From Clostridia bacterium (GTDB lineage Bacteria > Bacillota > Clostridia > TANB77 > CAG-508), in NCBI GenBank assembly GCA_017512025.1, contig JAFWHH010000012.1:124001-188000 (forward strand): DNA of 64,000 nt, given 5' to 3'. This document shows, piece by piece, positions 8,376 through 17,698 of the stretch. The stretch's first letter is position 1, and every line of letters starts with the position of its first letter. A program made the translations under genes and the position numbers. The notes under the pieces are model-generated. The model was given only the letters and a program-made list of their open reading frames with translations. It had not been told where the DNA came from and did no database searches.

Positions 8376-9971
8376 ATGGAAAACGAGAATAAGAAGTTTT
8401 ACATAACAACACCTATATACTATCCAAGTGGAAAGTTTCATATAGGTACGGCTTATTGTGAAGTACTAACAAATGCTATTAAAAGATATAAGCAAGCAAG
8501 AGGTTACGACACATTCATGCTAACTGGTCTAGATGAACATGGACAAAAAATTCAAACAGTGGCGGAAAAAAGAGGCATGTCTCCTCAAATGCATGTTGAT
8601 GATATGGCTGAAGCTGCTAAGAAGCTTTGGGAATTAATGGATATAAATTATGATAAGTTCATTAGAACAACTGATGACTATCACTGCAAAGCAGTTCAAA
8701 AGATAGTTCAACAATTTGTTGATCAAGGCGATATTTATAAAGGTAAATACGAAGATTGGTATTGTATGCCTTGCGAAAACTATTTTACAGAGACACAATT
8801 AGTAGATGGAAAATGTCCTGATTGTGGTAGAGAAGTTAAGAAGATGAGTGAGGATGCATATTTCTTTAACATGAAGAAATATGAGCCATGGCTTAAAGAG
8901 TTCTATGCTAAGAATCCAGAATTTATAGTACCAGAGTCTAGAAAGAATGAGATATTCAAAAACTTTATAGATCCAGGACTAGAGGATTTATGTATAAGTA
9001 GAAATACATTTGATTGGGGAATACCACTTCCAAATGATCCAGAGCATGTTTTATACGTATGGCTTGATGCCTTAACAAACTATATCACAGCTTTAGGATA
9101 TGCAGGAGATGATGAGACATTATTTAATAAATACTGGCCAGCAGATCTTCATGTTGTTGGTAAAGAAATAATAAGATTTCACGGAATCTATTGGCCAATA
9201 TTCCTACATGCTTTAGGATTAGAATTACCAAAACAAATCTATGCGCACAGCTGGATAGTAATGAAAGATGGTAAGATGTCTAAATCAGTAGGTAATGTTA
9301 TCTATCCTGAAACATTAATTGAAAGATATGGATTAGATGCTACTAAATACTATTTATTAAGACTAATGAGTTTTGCTCAAGATAGTATGTTTACACCAGA
9401 AGATTTTGTTGAAAGATTTAACTCTGATTTAGCAAATGATTTAGGTAACTTATTAAATAGAACAATTGGAATGATGAATAAATATTTAGATGGTGTTATT
9501 CCAACTAATATAACTACAAGAACAGAATTTGATGATAGCCTAGAAAGCTTCACAAAGGACCAAATAGCTAATGTAGAGAGTAAGATGGATACTTATCATG
9601 TTAGCGATGCTTTAATCGAATTGTGGGCTATTATCGCAAGAACAAACAAGTATATAGATGAGACTGGTCCATGGGCTCTTGCTAAGTCAGAAGATGAAGC
9701 TGATAAAGAAAAATTAAAATCAGTAATGTTCCATTTGGCAGAGAATTTAAGAAAAGTTGCTATATTATTAGTACCATTTATGCCAGATACATCTACAAAG
9801 ATGCTTGCACAACTTGGAATAGATACAGAGAATAAAGCATGGGATTTAGCTAAAGCTGATAATGAAATCAAAGAAGGTACAAAAGTAATAGCTCAAGGAG
9901 AGCCATTATTTGTAAGACTTGATAAAGACGAAGAAATTGAATTCATAAAGAATGCAATGGGTGGAAAATAA
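8376..9971 (+). CDS. metG: Methionyl-tRNA synthetase
   Basis: MetG charges tRNA-Met in the cytoplasm. The 531-residue protein has the class I signature HIGT at residue 22, the zinc-binding insertion with CMPC and CPDC cysteine pairs, and KMSKS at residues 300-304. It lacks the extra C-terminal tRNA-binding/dimerisation domain of longer forms and ends after the anticodon-binding helical domain. GGAGGAG precedes the ATG. It has its own promoter with a small leader hairpin and a strong terminator, so it is monocistronic. Confidence 0.97.
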   Translation: MENENKKFYITTPIYYPSGKFHIGTAYCEVLTNAIKRYKQARGYDTFMLTGLDEHGQKIQTVAEKRGMSPQMHVDDMAEAAKKLWELMDINYDKFIRTTDDYHCKAVQKIVQQFVDQGDIYKGKYEDWYCMPCENYFTETQLVDGKCPDCGREVKKMSEDAYFFNMKKYEPWLKEFYAKNPEFIVPESRKNEIFKNFIDPGLEDLCISRNTFDWGIPLPNDPEHVLYVWLDALTNYITALGYAGDDETLFNKYWPADLHVVGKEIIRFHGIYWPIFLHALGLELPKQIYAHSWIVMKDGKMSKSVGNVIYPETLIERYGLDATKYYLLRLMSFAQDSMFTPEDFVERFNSDLANDLGNLLNRTIGMMNKYLDGVIPTNITTRTEFDDSLESFTKDQIANVESKMDTYHVSDALIELWAIIARTNKYIDETGPWALAKSEDEADKEKLKSVMFHLAENLRKVAILLVPFMPDTSTKMLAQLGIDTENKAWDLAKADNEIKEGTKVIAQGEPLFVRLDKDEEIEFIKNAMGGK

Positions 9972-9980
9972 TTAATAAAA

Positions 9981-10008
9981 AATAAGCGAGATTATCGCTT
10001 ATTTTTTT
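9981..10008 (+). terminator. Terminator after metG
   Basis: AATAAGCGA and TCGCTTATT form a perfect 9-bp stem followed by TTTTTT. Confidence 0.9.
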
Positions 10009-10032
10009 GCTCTAAAATTTTAAAAAATTTCA

Positions 10033-10061
10033 TTGACAAATTAAATACCCAAATATACAAT
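10033..10061 (+). promoter_or_regulatory. Promoter of the nucleoside-kinase-like gene
   Basis: Consensus TTGACA (10033-10038), 17 bases, TACAAT (10056-10061). Confidence 0.75.
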
Positions 10062-10095
10062 AATTTTGATTTTAGGGAATATGGAGGAAATACAT

Positions 10096-10671
10096 ATGGC
10101 TAACTCAAAATTAATAGTTATAGAAGGTGCTCAAGGAGCAGGAAAGACAACAATTACAGACTTTTTAAGACACACATTAAGTTACACAAATTTATATAGA
10201 TTATGTGGTACTTCAGATAGTACACCAACAGGAAAGAAAAAAGCAGAAGAGATGTATGTACATCTAATGGAATATATAAAAGGATTAGAAAACAAAAGCA
10301 TCAATTTAGTATTTGATAGAACTTTCTTTACAGAAGAAAATTATTGTAGATTAGGTAAGAAAGAATATACATTCACAGATGTATACGATAAATTACTTGA
10401 AGATTTTAGTAAGTTAGATTTTGAAATCTATTACATTACTCTATATCTAGAAGATGAAAACTTATATAACATTAGACTAGATAGACCAGACAAAGCTGCA
10501 TTCAAGAATTCTAAATTTGAAGCAGAGAATAGTATAAATCAACAAAGAGTTTATTTAGAGATGGCAGAAGAAATAAAAAAGAAATATCCATCTATAAAGG
10601 TATTTAATGTTGAAAATAGCAAAGCTTTAGAAGAAACACAAGCAGAGCTAAGACAAATAATAGGATATTAG
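10096..10671 (+). CDS. P-loop kinase related to thymidylate/deoxynucleoside kinases
   Basis: The 191-residue protein starts MANSKLIVIEGAQGAGKTT, a Walker A loop in the style of thymidylate kinases, followed by FDRTFFTEENY, which matches the DR-containing substrate loop of this superfamily. ATG 10096 is chosen because GGAGG lies nine bases upstream; the frame is open to 10066. A canonical dTMP kinase would carry a DRY/DRF motif followed by a conserved lid, which I cannot confirm, so the substrate is uncertain. The pentapeptide-repeat gene follows after 63 bases and probably shares its transcript. Confidence 0.7.
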   Translation: MANSKLIVIEGAQGAGKTTITDFLRHTLSYTNLYRLCGTSDSTPTGKKKAEEMYVHLMEYIKGLENKSINLVFDRTFFTEENYCRLGKKEYTFTDVYDKLLEDFSKLDFEIYYITLYLEDENLYNIRLDRPDKAAFKNSKFEAENSINQQRVYLEMAEEIKKKYPSIKVFNVENSKALEETQAELRQIIGY

Positions 10672-10734
10672 GCTTTATAACTAAAACACAATCATAAAGC
10701 AACGTAGTCACACAAGAAAGATGAGGAAAACACT

Positions 10735-11376
10735 ATGGAAGTTATTAGACCCAATTTAGATGGAACAACAGAATGTAATACCATTAAAGGCGTAATAAGG
10801 GAAGCAGTCAATCATGATATGGATGTTGCATGCTGTTATTTTAATAAGTGCTATGAGGGAAATATTGAAGCTCAGGGAATGGAATTTAGCTCTTGTGAGT
10901 TTAGAGAATGTATAAGCCCAAATAGCAAATTTGAGAGAGTTCATTTTACAGATGTGTTATTTGAAAATTGTGATTTTTCAAATACAGTTTTTTACGAGTG
11001 TAATTTTGTAAGAGTTACATTTGTTAATTGTAAATTAGTTGGATCAAATTTTATTAATGTAAATATGTATAATATTTTGATGGACAATTCAAATATTTCA
11101 TACTCAAGTATGTCTCTTGGAACATATAAAGAAGTTTGTTTTTCAGAAAATAAGATGTCTAATTCTGTATTACAGGAGATACATTTTAAAGATGTTGAGT
11201 TTGTAAATAACAATATGATTGCATCTCAAGTAATGAACACAAGTTTAAATGATGTTGATTTATCAACTAGTGATATTACAGGTTTAGCAATTACTCCTGA
11301 AAGTTTAAAGGGTGTTGTTGTTAATGAAGTACAAGCAGTTGAACTTTCAAGATTATTGGGAATAGTTATAAAATAG
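10735..11376 (+). CDS. Pentapeptide-repeat-like protein
   Basis: The 213-residue protein is built from five-residue units with the A(D/N)LXX logic, such as FENCDFSNTVFYECNFVRVTF and SNFINVNMYN, spanning about residues 45-180. This predicts a right-handed quadrilateral beta-helix. There is no signal peptide or membrane segment, so it is probably cytoplasmic. Some family members protect DNA gyrase, but most have no known role and none can be inferred here. It ends right at a strong terminator and is probably the second gene after the kinase. Confidence 0.7.
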   Translation: MEVIRPNLDGTTECNTIKGVIREAVNHDMDVACCYFNKCYEGNIEAQGMEFSSCEFRECISPNSKFERVHFTDVLFENCDFSNTVFYECNFVRVTFVNCKLVGSNFINVNMYNILMDNSNISYSSMSLGTYKEVCFSENKMSNSVLQEIHFKDVEFVNNNMIASQVMNTSLNDVDLSTSDITGLAITPESLKGVVVNEVQAVELSRLLGIVIK

Positions 11377-11405
11377 AAAAAGCATGGAGAACATGCTTTT
11401 TCTTG
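11377..11405 (+). terminator. Terminator after the pentapeptide-repeat gene
   Basis: AAAAAGCATG and CATGCTTTTT form a 10-bp stem immediately after the stop, followed by TCTTGCTTTTT. Confidence 0.85.
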
Positions 11406-11429
11406 CTTTTTGTATCTAGGAATAGAAAA

Positions 11430-11458
11430 TTGAAAAATTTACATAAATATGGTATAAT
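11430..11458 (+). promoter_or_regulatory. Promoter of GC-balanced cassette 2
   Basis: TTGAAA (11430-11435), 17 bases, TATAAT (11453-11458). The leader of about 80 bases can form ACCGAGC/GCTCG-GGT, GCCA/TGGC and a CTG/CAG stem before GGAG. Confidence 0.75.
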
Positions 11459-11547
11459 TAATTAACCGAGCAAATAAGAGCTCGTAGGTAATGCCATTAA
11501 ATGTGGCTATAATCGCTGGGTGAGTTCTCAGCAGATAGGAGTTAGTT

Positions 11548-11895
11548 ATGGCTGAAAGGATTTCAAGACAGGATCTGTTGCGTGTCTGCAGGGATGTCGC
11601 TAGGGACTTTCCCGCTGTGCAGCACGTGGTGACCGAGGAAGGTGCCTATTTCAGTCTCGATCTGAAGGTGTACAACAATTTTGCACCTGAGGTGAGAAAC
11701 TGGATCTGGCGTTGCGAGTTGGAGATGCGCAATCTGATGCTCAATCTGAAGTATCGGCTCATGAATATGGGAGTCGATGCAACGGATTCCTGGAAAGCTG
11801 GCGGAAACTGGCAGACGATTCCCGAGGAATTCTGCACCACGTATACGTGGACGGTTTTTCCAACGGAAAATGGTCAGATTATGACGCTCAACTAA
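11548..11895 (+). CDS. Orphan gene of foreign composition (cassette 2, 115 aa)
   Basis: The product is small and soluble, rich in W and R (VRNWIWRCELEMRNLML), and has no recognisable family motif. ATAGGAG precedes the ATG. The line 11701-11760 holds 31/60 G+C and uses CTG/CTC leucine codons, unlike the TTA-rich host genes on each side. The unit has its own promoter, a leader with several predicted hairpins, and a GC-rich stem-loop after the stop (TCAGCCCCCTG/CAGGGGGCTGA). It lies between the pentapeptide-repeat terminator and the pyr promoter, so it breaks neither host unit. Horizontal acquisition is likely; function is unknown. Confidence 0.75.
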   Translation: MAERISRQDLLRVCRDVARDFPAVQHVVTEEGAYFSLDLKVYNNFAPEVRNWIWRCELEMRNLMLNLKYRLMNMGVDATDSWKAGGNWQTIPEEFCTTYTWTVFPTENGQIMTLN

Positions 11896-11906
11896 GAGGC
11901 CATACG

Positions 11907-11934
11907 TCAGCCCCCTGCATAATCAGGGGGCTGA
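11907..11934 (+). terminator. GC-rich hairpin ending cassette 2
   Basis: A perfect 11-bp stem TCAGCCCCCTG/CAGGGGGCTGA with a 6-base loop, 11 bases after the stop. The following U tract is weak (TGCCGTTTAATAT), so it may instead be a processing or stability element. Confidence 0.65.
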
Positions 11935-11976
11935 TGCCGTTTAATATAATTTATTTTTATATTTATTTTAAAAATG

Positions 11977-12005
11977 TTGACATTTTTTCCAATATCTTAT
12001 ATCAT
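11977..12005 (+). promoter_or_regulatory. Promoter of the pyrimidine operon
   Basis: TTGACA (11977-11982), 17 bases, TATCAT (12000-12005), leaving a very short leader before pyrC. I see no PyrR-type attenuator between the promoter and pyrC. Confidence 0.65.
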
Positions 12006-12030
12006 AGACAAGATTGGAAGGAGGATTAAA

Positions 12031-13299
12031 ATGAAAACATTATTAAAGAATGCGATGATTTTTACAGAAGGTAAATTTATTAATAGTGATTTAGAAATTA
12101 CTGACAGAGTTATCACAAATATTTCTGCAAACATCGAAGCTAATGGATTCGATGTAGTTTACGATTTGAATAATATGTATTTATTACCAGGTTTAATTGA
12201 TGTTCATACACATCTAAGAGAACCTGGTTTTATTTATAAGGAGACCATTGCTACTGGTAGCTACGCTGGGGCTAAAGGTGGTTACACAAGTATTTGTGCA
12301 ATGCCAAACTTAAATCCAACACCAGACTCAATGGAACACTTACAAATAGAGCTTGATGCAATAAAGAAAGATGCTAAAATACATGTTTATCCATATGGAA
12401 CTATAACAGTCGGAGAAAAAGGTGAAGAGCTAGCAGACTTAAAAGGTATAGCTGATAAAGTTATTGCTTTTTCTGATGACGGACATGGAGTCCAAAAAGA
12501 AGGAATGATGTTAGAAGCAATGAAACAAGCAAAAGAATTAGGAAAAATGATTGTTGCACATTGCGAAGAGAATTCTCTTTTAAATGGTGGATATATACAT
12601 GATGGAGAGTATGCTAAATTACATGGACATAAAGGTATTTGCTCAGCAAGTGAGTGGGTTCCAATAAAGAGAGACATAGAGCTTTCAAGACAAACTGGAT
12701 GCCATTATCATGTATGTCACATATCTACAAAGGAAAGCGTTGAACTAATTAGACAAGCTAAGAAAGAAGGAGTTCCAGTAACTTGTGAGACAGGACCACA
12801 CTACTTAACAATGAATGATATGCAAATTAAAGAAGAGGGAAGATTTAAAATGAATCCTCCAATAAGATCTGAGGAGGACAGACTTGCTTTAATTGAAGGT
12901 ATAAAAGATGGAACAATAGATCTAATAATAACAGACCACGCACCACATTCTGTTGAAGAAAAATCAAAAGGTTTAGCAGGAAGCGCAATGGGTGTAGTTG
13001 GACTTGAAGTATGTTTCCCAGTTTTATATACAAATTTAGTAAAACCAGGAATAATTACTTTAGAAAAATTATTAGAGCTTATGAATACAAATGCTACAAA
13101 GATATTTGGAATTGGTTCAGAATTAAAAGTAGGAGCTCCTGCTGATATGACTGTATATGATTTAAATGAAGAATATGATATTGATTCATCAACATTTGTA
13201 TCAATGGGTAAAGCTACTCCATTTGATGGAAATCACGTATTTGGTAGATGTAAATTAACAATATGTGATGGTAAAGAAGTTTGGAACATTTTAAAATAA
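12031..13299 (+). CDS. pyrC: Dihydroorotase
   Basis: PyrC closes N-carbamoyl-aspartate to dihydroorotate in de novo pyrimidine synthesis. The 422-residue protein is a class I amidohydrolase with the metal motif DVHTHLREPG, then AHCEEN, VCHIST and DHAPHS, so the metal ligands and the catalytic Asp are present. ATG 12031, ten bases after the first G of GGAGG, is preferred over the upstream extension to 11974, which would begin before the promoter -10. It is the first gene of pyrC-K-D-F-E-B. Confidence 0.96.
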   Translation: MKTLLKNAMIFTEGKFINSDLEITDRVITNISANIEANGFDVVYDLNNMYLLPGLIDVHTHLREPGFIYKETIATGSYAGAKGGYTSICAMPNLNPTPDSMEHLQIELDAIKKDAKIHVYPYGTITVGEKGEELADLKGIADKVIAFSDDGHGVQKEGMMLEAMKQAKELGKMIVAHCEENSLLNGGYIHDGEYAKLHGHKGICSASEWVPIKRDIELSRQTGCHYHVCHISTKESVELIRQAKKEGVPVTCETGPHYLTMNDMQIKEEGRFKMNPPIRSEEDRLALIEGIKDGTIDLIITDHAPHSVEEKSKGLAGSAMGVVGLEVCFPVLYTNLVKPGIITLEKLLELMNTNATKIFGIGSELKVGAPADMTVYDLNEEYDIDSSTFVSMGKATPFDGNHVFGRCKLTICDGKEVWNILK

Positions 13300-13333
13300 A
13301 CGTTATAAAAATATTTTTTAGGAGGATGCAATA

Positions 13334-14074
13334 GTGAATAAGAGAGCAAAATTTAAAGTAGTAGAAAACGTAAATATTGCTAAAGACGTATTCAAAATGA
13401 TTCTTGAAGGAGATACAAAGGATATCACAAATGCAGGACAATTCATAAATATAGAGCTTGAGTCTTTATATCTAAGACGTCCAATTTCAGTATGTGACTT
13501 TGATGACAAAACAGTTACAATAATTTACAAAGTAGTAGGTAAAGGTACTGAAATAATGGCAGGGCTTAAAGAAGAAACAATACTTGATGTTTTAACAGGT
13601 CTTGGAAACGGATTTGATTTAAACTGCGATGGTGATAAACCATTAGTAATTGGTGGAGGTGTTGGTACACCACCAATGTATAGACTATGCAAAGATTTAA
13701 TTGCAGCTGGAAAGAAACCAACGGTTATACTTGGATTTGGATCTAAAGATGATTTATTCTTTGAAGATGAGTTCAAGAAATTAGGAGTAGATGTATATGT
13801 ATCTACAAACGATGGAAGTGTTGGAACAAAAGGATTTGTTACTGATGTAATGAAGGACTTAAACGATTATACATATTTCTATGCATGTGGACCAATGGTA
13901 ATGCTTAAAGCTATATGCGGTGCAACTGATAAATCTGGTCAAGTAAGCTTAGAAGAGCGTATGGGATGCGGATTTGGTGCATGTATGGGTTGTACAATTA
14001 AGACTCAAGATGGATTCAAGAGAGTATGTAAAGAAGGACCAGTATTCAGAAAGGAGAGCTTAATATGGGAATAA
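13334..14074 (+). CDS. pyrK: Dihydroorotate dehydrogenase B, electron-transfer subunit
   Basis: PyrK carries FAD and a [2Fe-2S] cluster and passes electrons from PyrD to NAD+. The 246-residue protein has the FAD-binding LYLRRPISVCDF, the nucleotide-binding VIGGGVGTPPMYRLC and a C-terminal cluster of cysteines in CGFGACMGCTIK and VCKEGPVF. Translation starts at GTG 13334 after GGAGG; no nearer in-frame ATG fits the family. The stop overlaps the pyrD start by 10 bases, indicating translational coupling of the two subunits. Confidence 0.95.
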   Translation: MNKRAKFKVVENVNIAKDVFKMILEGDTKDITNAGQFINIELESLYLRRPISVCDFDDKTVTIIYKVVGKGTEIMAGLKEETILDVLTGLGNGFDLNCDGDKPLVIGGGVGTPPMYRLCKDLIAAGKKPTVILGFGSKDDLFFEDEFKKLGVDVYVSTNDGSVGTKGFVTDVMKDLNDYTYFYACGPMVMLKAICGATDKSGQVSLEERMGCGFGACMGCTIKTQDGFKRVCKEGPVFRKESLIWE

Positions 14075-14988
14075 ATAAAGATTTAACAACAACTTTAAGT
14101 GGAGTTAAGCTAGATAATCCAGTAATTCCAGCAAGTGGAACTTTCGGATTTGGTTATGAATTCACACAATTCTATGATATTAATGTATTAGGATCTATTT
14201 CCTTCAAAGGAACAACTAAAGATCCAAGATATGGTAATCCATTACCACGTATAGCAGACTGTAAACAAGGTATGATTAATGCAATTGGGCTTCAAAATCC
14301 TGGAGTTGATAAAGTTATTTCAGAAGAGCTTCCAAAGCTAAGAAAATGCTTTAAGAAACCATTAATTGCAAACATAAGCGGATTTGCTATAGATGAATAT
14401 GTTCACTGCTGTGAGCTTATGGATAAAGAAGAGCAGGTTGAAATAATAGAAGTAAATATAAGCTGTCCAAATGTACATAATGGTGGTATGACTTTTGGAA
14501 CAAACCCAGAAGCAGCTGCAGAAGTTACAAGAGCTGTTAAGGCTGTAACAACAAAGCCAGTATATGTCAAACTAACACCAAATGTTACAAATATAGTAGA
14601 AATAGCTAAAGCTGTTGAAGAAGCTGGAGCTGATGGTATTGTATTAATAAATACATTACTTGGAATGAGAATTAATCTTAAGAATAAAAAGCCAGTTATA
14701 GCTAATAAAATGGGAGGATTCTCAGGACCAGCAATATTCCCAGTAGCTTTAAGAATGGTATACCAAGTATATGAAGCAGTTAAGATTCCAATAATTGGTG
14801 TTGGAGGAATTGAATCTGCAGAAGATGTTATTGAAATGATGCTAGCAGGAGCTTCTGCAATTGAAGTTGGTGCAGCTAACTTAAAAAATCCATATGCTTG
14901 TAAAGAAATTATTGATAATTTACCAGCAGCTATGGAAAAATATGGAATTGATAGCTTAAAAGATATAATTGGTGCAGCTCATCAATAA
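14065..14988 (+). CDS. pyrD: Dihydroorotate dehydrogenase B, catalytic subunit
   Basis: Class 1B PyrD oxidises dihydroorotate to orotate on FMN and is paired with PyrK. The 307-residue protein has the catalytic-cysteine motif VNISCPNV, substrate-binding NAIGLQNPG and the phosphate-binding IIGVGGIESAEDV and GASAIEVGAAN. Cysteine rather than serine as the base marks the class 1B type. The ATG lies within the end of pyrK. Confidence 0.96.
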   Translation: MGINKDLTTTLSGVKLDNPVIPASGTFGFGYEFTQFYDINVLGSISFKGTTKDPRYGNPLPRIADCKQGMINAIGLQNPGVDKVISEELPKLRKCFKKPLIANISGFAIDEYVHCCELMDKEEQVEIIEVNISCPNVHNGGMTFGTNPEAAAEVTRAVKAVTTKPVYVKLTPNVTNIVEIAKAVEEAGADGIVLINTLLGMRINLKNKKPVIANKMGGFSGPAIFPVALRMVYQVYEAVKIPIIGVGGIESAEDVIEMMLAGASAIEVGAANLKNPYACKEIIDNLPAAMEKYGIDSLKDIIGAAHQ

Positions 14989-15040
14989 TAAAACGAAGTA
15001 AGACTAAGATTTATTTTATAAATAAAAAGGAGAGTAGAAA

Positions 15041-15742
15041 ATGGGAAAAGGAGTTATTATTGCTTGTGATTTTAAGGATAAAGCAGATACACTTGCATTC
15101 TTAGATAATTTCAAAGATGAGAAATTATTCTTAAAAATTGGTATGGAGCTATTTTATAGTGAAGGACCAGATATCGTTAGAGAAATAAAGAATAGAGGAC
15201 ATAAGATATTCTTAGATTTAAAATTACATGATATTCCAAATACAGTTGAAAAAGGAATGAAATCACTTTCTAGATTAGATGTTGATATGACAAATGTTCA
15301 TGCTGCTGGAACAAAGGATATGATGGCAGCAGGTTTAAAGGGTCTAACAAAGGAAGATGGAACTAGAAATACAATTCTAATTGGTGTAACACAGTTAACA
15401 TCAACAAGCCAAGAAAGAATGGAAAATGAATTATTAATAAAAGAGCCTATTGAGGATGTTGTTATGCATTATGCTAAGAATACTCAAGAAGCTGGACTTG
15501 ATGGTGTTGTATGTTCACCACTTGAAGTTCAAGCTGTTAAAGCTAAATGTGGTAAAGATTTTATTACTGTAACACCAGGAATAAGATTTGCAGCTAAAGA
15601 TGCAGGAGATCAAGTTAGAATTACTACTCCAGCTAAAGCTAAAGAATTAGGTTCAGATTATATAGTAGTTGGTAGACCAATTACACAAGCTGAAGACCCA
15701 GTAGAAGCATACAGAAAATGCGTTGAAGATTTTATTGATTAA
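15041..15742 (+). CDS. pyrF: Orotidine-5'-phosphate decarboxylase
   Basis: PyrF decarboxylates OMP to UMP. The 233-residue TIM-barrel protein has the catalytic lysine/aspartate array in [16 protein letters not shown], the C-terminal phosphate loop in [15 protein letters not shown] and the TPGIR motif. It resembles the group 1 bacterial enzyme of normal length. AAAGGAGAG precedes the ATG. The 52-base gap after pyrD shows no terminator, consistent with one operon. Confidence 0.95.
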   Translation: MGKGVIIACDFKDKADTLAFLDNFKDEKLFLKIGMELFYSEGPDIVREIKNRGHKIFLDLKLHDIPNTVEKGMKSLSRLDVDMTNVHAAGTKDMMAAGLKGLTKEDGTRNTILIGVTQLTSTSQERMENELLIKEPIEDVVMHYAKNTQEAGLDGVVCSPLEVQAVKAKCGKDFITVTPGIRFAAKDAGDQVRITTPAKAKELGSDYIVVGRPITQAEDPVEAYRKCVEDFID

Positions 15743-15779
15743 TATTAAAAAAATATAAATTATAGGAGGATATTTAATT

Positions 15780-16418
15780 ATGGAAAACATGGAACAAAAA
15801 ATTGCAAAGGATTTATTATCAATTGAGGCTATATTCTTAAAACCAGATGATCCATTTACATGGGCTAGTGGTATTAAGAGCCCAATCTACTGTGACAACA
15901 GATTAACATTAACATCACCAATCGTTAGAAATGATGTTGAGGAAGGATTAGCTAATCTTATTTCAGAAAACTATGCAGGAGCTGAAGTTATAATGGGAAC
16001 AAGTACAGCAGGTATAGCTCATGCAGCTATCACAGCTGATATTTTAGGATTACCAATGGGATATGTTAGAGGAAGCAGCAAAGATCATGGAAGAAAGAAC
16101 CAAATCGAAGGAAGATTAATTCCAGGACAAAAAGTTGTTGTTGTTGAAGACTTAATTTCTACAGGTGGAAGCGTTATCGAAGTTGTTAATGTTTTAAGAG
16201 AAGCAGGAGCAAATGTTTTAGGTATTGCTAGTATATTCACATATAATATGGCTAAGAGCAAAGAAGCTCTAGAAGAAGCTAATGTTAAAAATATAAGTTT
16301 ATCTAACTTTGATGTAATGATTGATGTAGCAGCAGAAAATGGATATATCAAAGAAGATGATAAAGAAAGATTAATTCAATTTAGAAATAATCCAAGTGAC
16401 GAAAGCTGGATTAAGTAA
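15780..16418 (+). CDS. pyrE: Orotate phosphoribosyltransferase
   Basis: PyrE joins orotate to PRPP to give OMP. The 212-residue protein has the PRPP-binding signature VVVVEDLISTGGS, the flexible-loop basic residues KDHGRKNQIEG, and TWASGIKSPIYCDNR at the orotate site. TAGGAGG precedes the ATG at 15780; M4 is a less likely alternative start. The next gene, pyrB, is separated by 115 bases holding a large hairpin (16426-16469). Confidence 0.95.
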   Translation: MENMEQKIAKDLLSIEAIFLKPDDPFTWASGIKSPIYCDNRLTLTSPIVRNDVEEGLANLISENYAGAEVIMGTSTAGIAHAAITADILGLPMGYVRGSSKDHGRKNQIEGRLIPGQKVVVVEDLISTGGSVIEVVNVLREAGANVLGIASIFTYNMAKSKEALEEANVKNISLSNFDVMIDVAAENGYIKEDDKERLIQFRNNPSDESWIK

Positions 16419-16425
16419 TTATACA

Positions 16426-16469
16426 AAGGATGGGGCATATTTAGATTACCAAATATGCTCGGTCCTTTA
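16426..16469 (+). terminator. Large hairpin between pyrE and pyrB
   Basis: AAAGGA/TCCTTT and GCATATTT/AAATATGC pair around an 8-base loop, with a small internal mismatch between the two helices. AATTGTGG follows instead of a U run, so it may set relative pyrE/pyrB expression through RNA stability or a regulated pause rather than act as a simple terminator. It does not match the PyrR-binding loop consensus as I recall it. Confidence 0.5.
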
Positions 16470-16533
16470 ATTGTGGCCATTTTTCAAAAAATACAAGCGA
16501 AAAAAGTAAAATAAAAAGGTTGGGAGAATTATT

Positions 16534-17676
16534 ATGAGAGATTTAATAGGTATAGAAGACTTCTCAAAAGAAGAGATTGATGAGTTGATAGAAGTTTCTA
16601 AGGATATTATGGATAACAAAGCAAAATACAGTGAAATGTGTAAAGGAAAAATATTAGCAACATTATTTTTTGAACCAAGTACAAGAACAAGGTTAAGTTT
16701 TGAATCAGCGATGCTAAGTCTTGGTGGAAATGTACTAGGATTTTCTAATGCGAATAGTTCATCTACATCAAAAGGTGAATCACTTGCAGATACAATAACT
16801 GTTGTAAGTGGGTACTCAGATATAATCGCAATGAGACATCCAATGGAAGGTGCACCACTTGTTGCATCATCTAAATCTAAAGTACCAATAATTAATGCAG
16901 GAGATGGTGGTCATAACCATCCAACACAAACACTTTTAGATTTATTAACAATTAGTAAAGAAAAAGGACATCTAGATAATTTGGTTGTAGGTATGTGCGG
17001 TGATTTAAAATATGGAAGAACAGTGCACTCACTAGTAACTGCATTAACTAGATATGAAAATATTAAATTTGTATTTATTTCTCCTGATGAACTAAGTATG
17101 CCAGACTACATAAAAGAAATGCTTGATCAAAAAGGATATGAATATATAGAAACAAACGATTTAGAAGACAGTATACCAGATCTTGATATTTTATATATGA
17201 CAAGAATTCAAAGAGAGCGTTTCTCAGATTTAAGTGTATATGAAAGATTAAAAGATGTGTACATATTAGATAAATCAAAATTAAAGAATGCAAAAGAGGA
17301 CTTAAGCATTTTACACCCATTACCACGTGTTAATGAGATATCAGTAGATGTCGATGATGACGAAAGAAGAGCTGCTTATTTTAGACAGGCTGAAAATGGT
17401 AGATATATGCGTATGGCTATTATATTAAAGCTATTAAATGAGCAAAGCCTTAAATCTGAAAAAGAGAAAAGTGGAGAGGTTATTTCTATTGACAGTCTAA
17501 AATGTCCAAATGAAAGATGTATCACATCTGTAGAGCGTGGCATAAAACAATTGGTTTCAAAATGCGAAGATGGAAAGCTAAGATGTAAGTATTGTGAACA
17601 TGAAATATGGAATGAAAATGACGAAAAAACGCTAAAAGTTTACATTCAGCCAGAAAAATGTTATAATAAGGTATAA
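16534..17676 (+). CDS. pyrB: Aspartate carbamoyltransferase fused to the PyrI zinc domain
   Basis: PyrB makes N-carbamoyl-aspartate, the first committed pyrimidine step. Residues 1-300 are a full catalytic chain: carbamoyl-phosphate loop [12 protein letters not shown] (S49-T52), HPTQTLLD at 129 and HPLPR at 261-265. A linker (305-320) then leads to [10 protein letters not shown]...LRCKYC, with C324, C329, C351 and C354, which matches the zinc-binding C-terminal domain of the regulatory chain PyrI. The nucleotide-binding N-terminal domain of PyrI is absent. The protein therefore carries its own catalytic-chain contact domain without the allosteric ATP/CTP site. Cassette 3 begins 22 bases after the stop. 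Confidence 0.95.
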   Translation: MRDLIGIEDFSKEEIDELIEVSKDIMDNKAKYSEMCKGKILATLFFEPSTRTRLSFESAMLSLGGNVLGFSNANSSSTSKGESLADTITVVSGYSDIIAMRHPMEGAPLVASSKSKVPIINAGDGGHNHPTQTLLDLLTISKEKGHLDNLVVGMCGDLKYGRTVHSLVTALTRYENIKFVFISPDELSMPDYIKEMLDQKGYEYIETNDLEDSIPDLDILYMTRIQRERFSDLSVYERLKDVYILDKSKLKNAKEDLSILHPLPRVNEISVDVDDDERRAAYFRQAENGRYMRMAIILKLLNEQSLKSEKEKSGEVISIDSLKCPNERCITSVERGIKQLVSKCEDGKLRCKYCEHEIWNENDEKTLKVYIQPEKCYNKV

Positions 17677-17698
17677 CTCTTGAAAGGAGGGTTAGAAA

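Noticed and set aside
11712..12029. Overlapping + strand frame across the end of cassette 2.
   Set aside because: It lacks a ribosome-binding site, runs through the GC-rich hairpin and the pyr promoter, and is better explained as a shadow frame.
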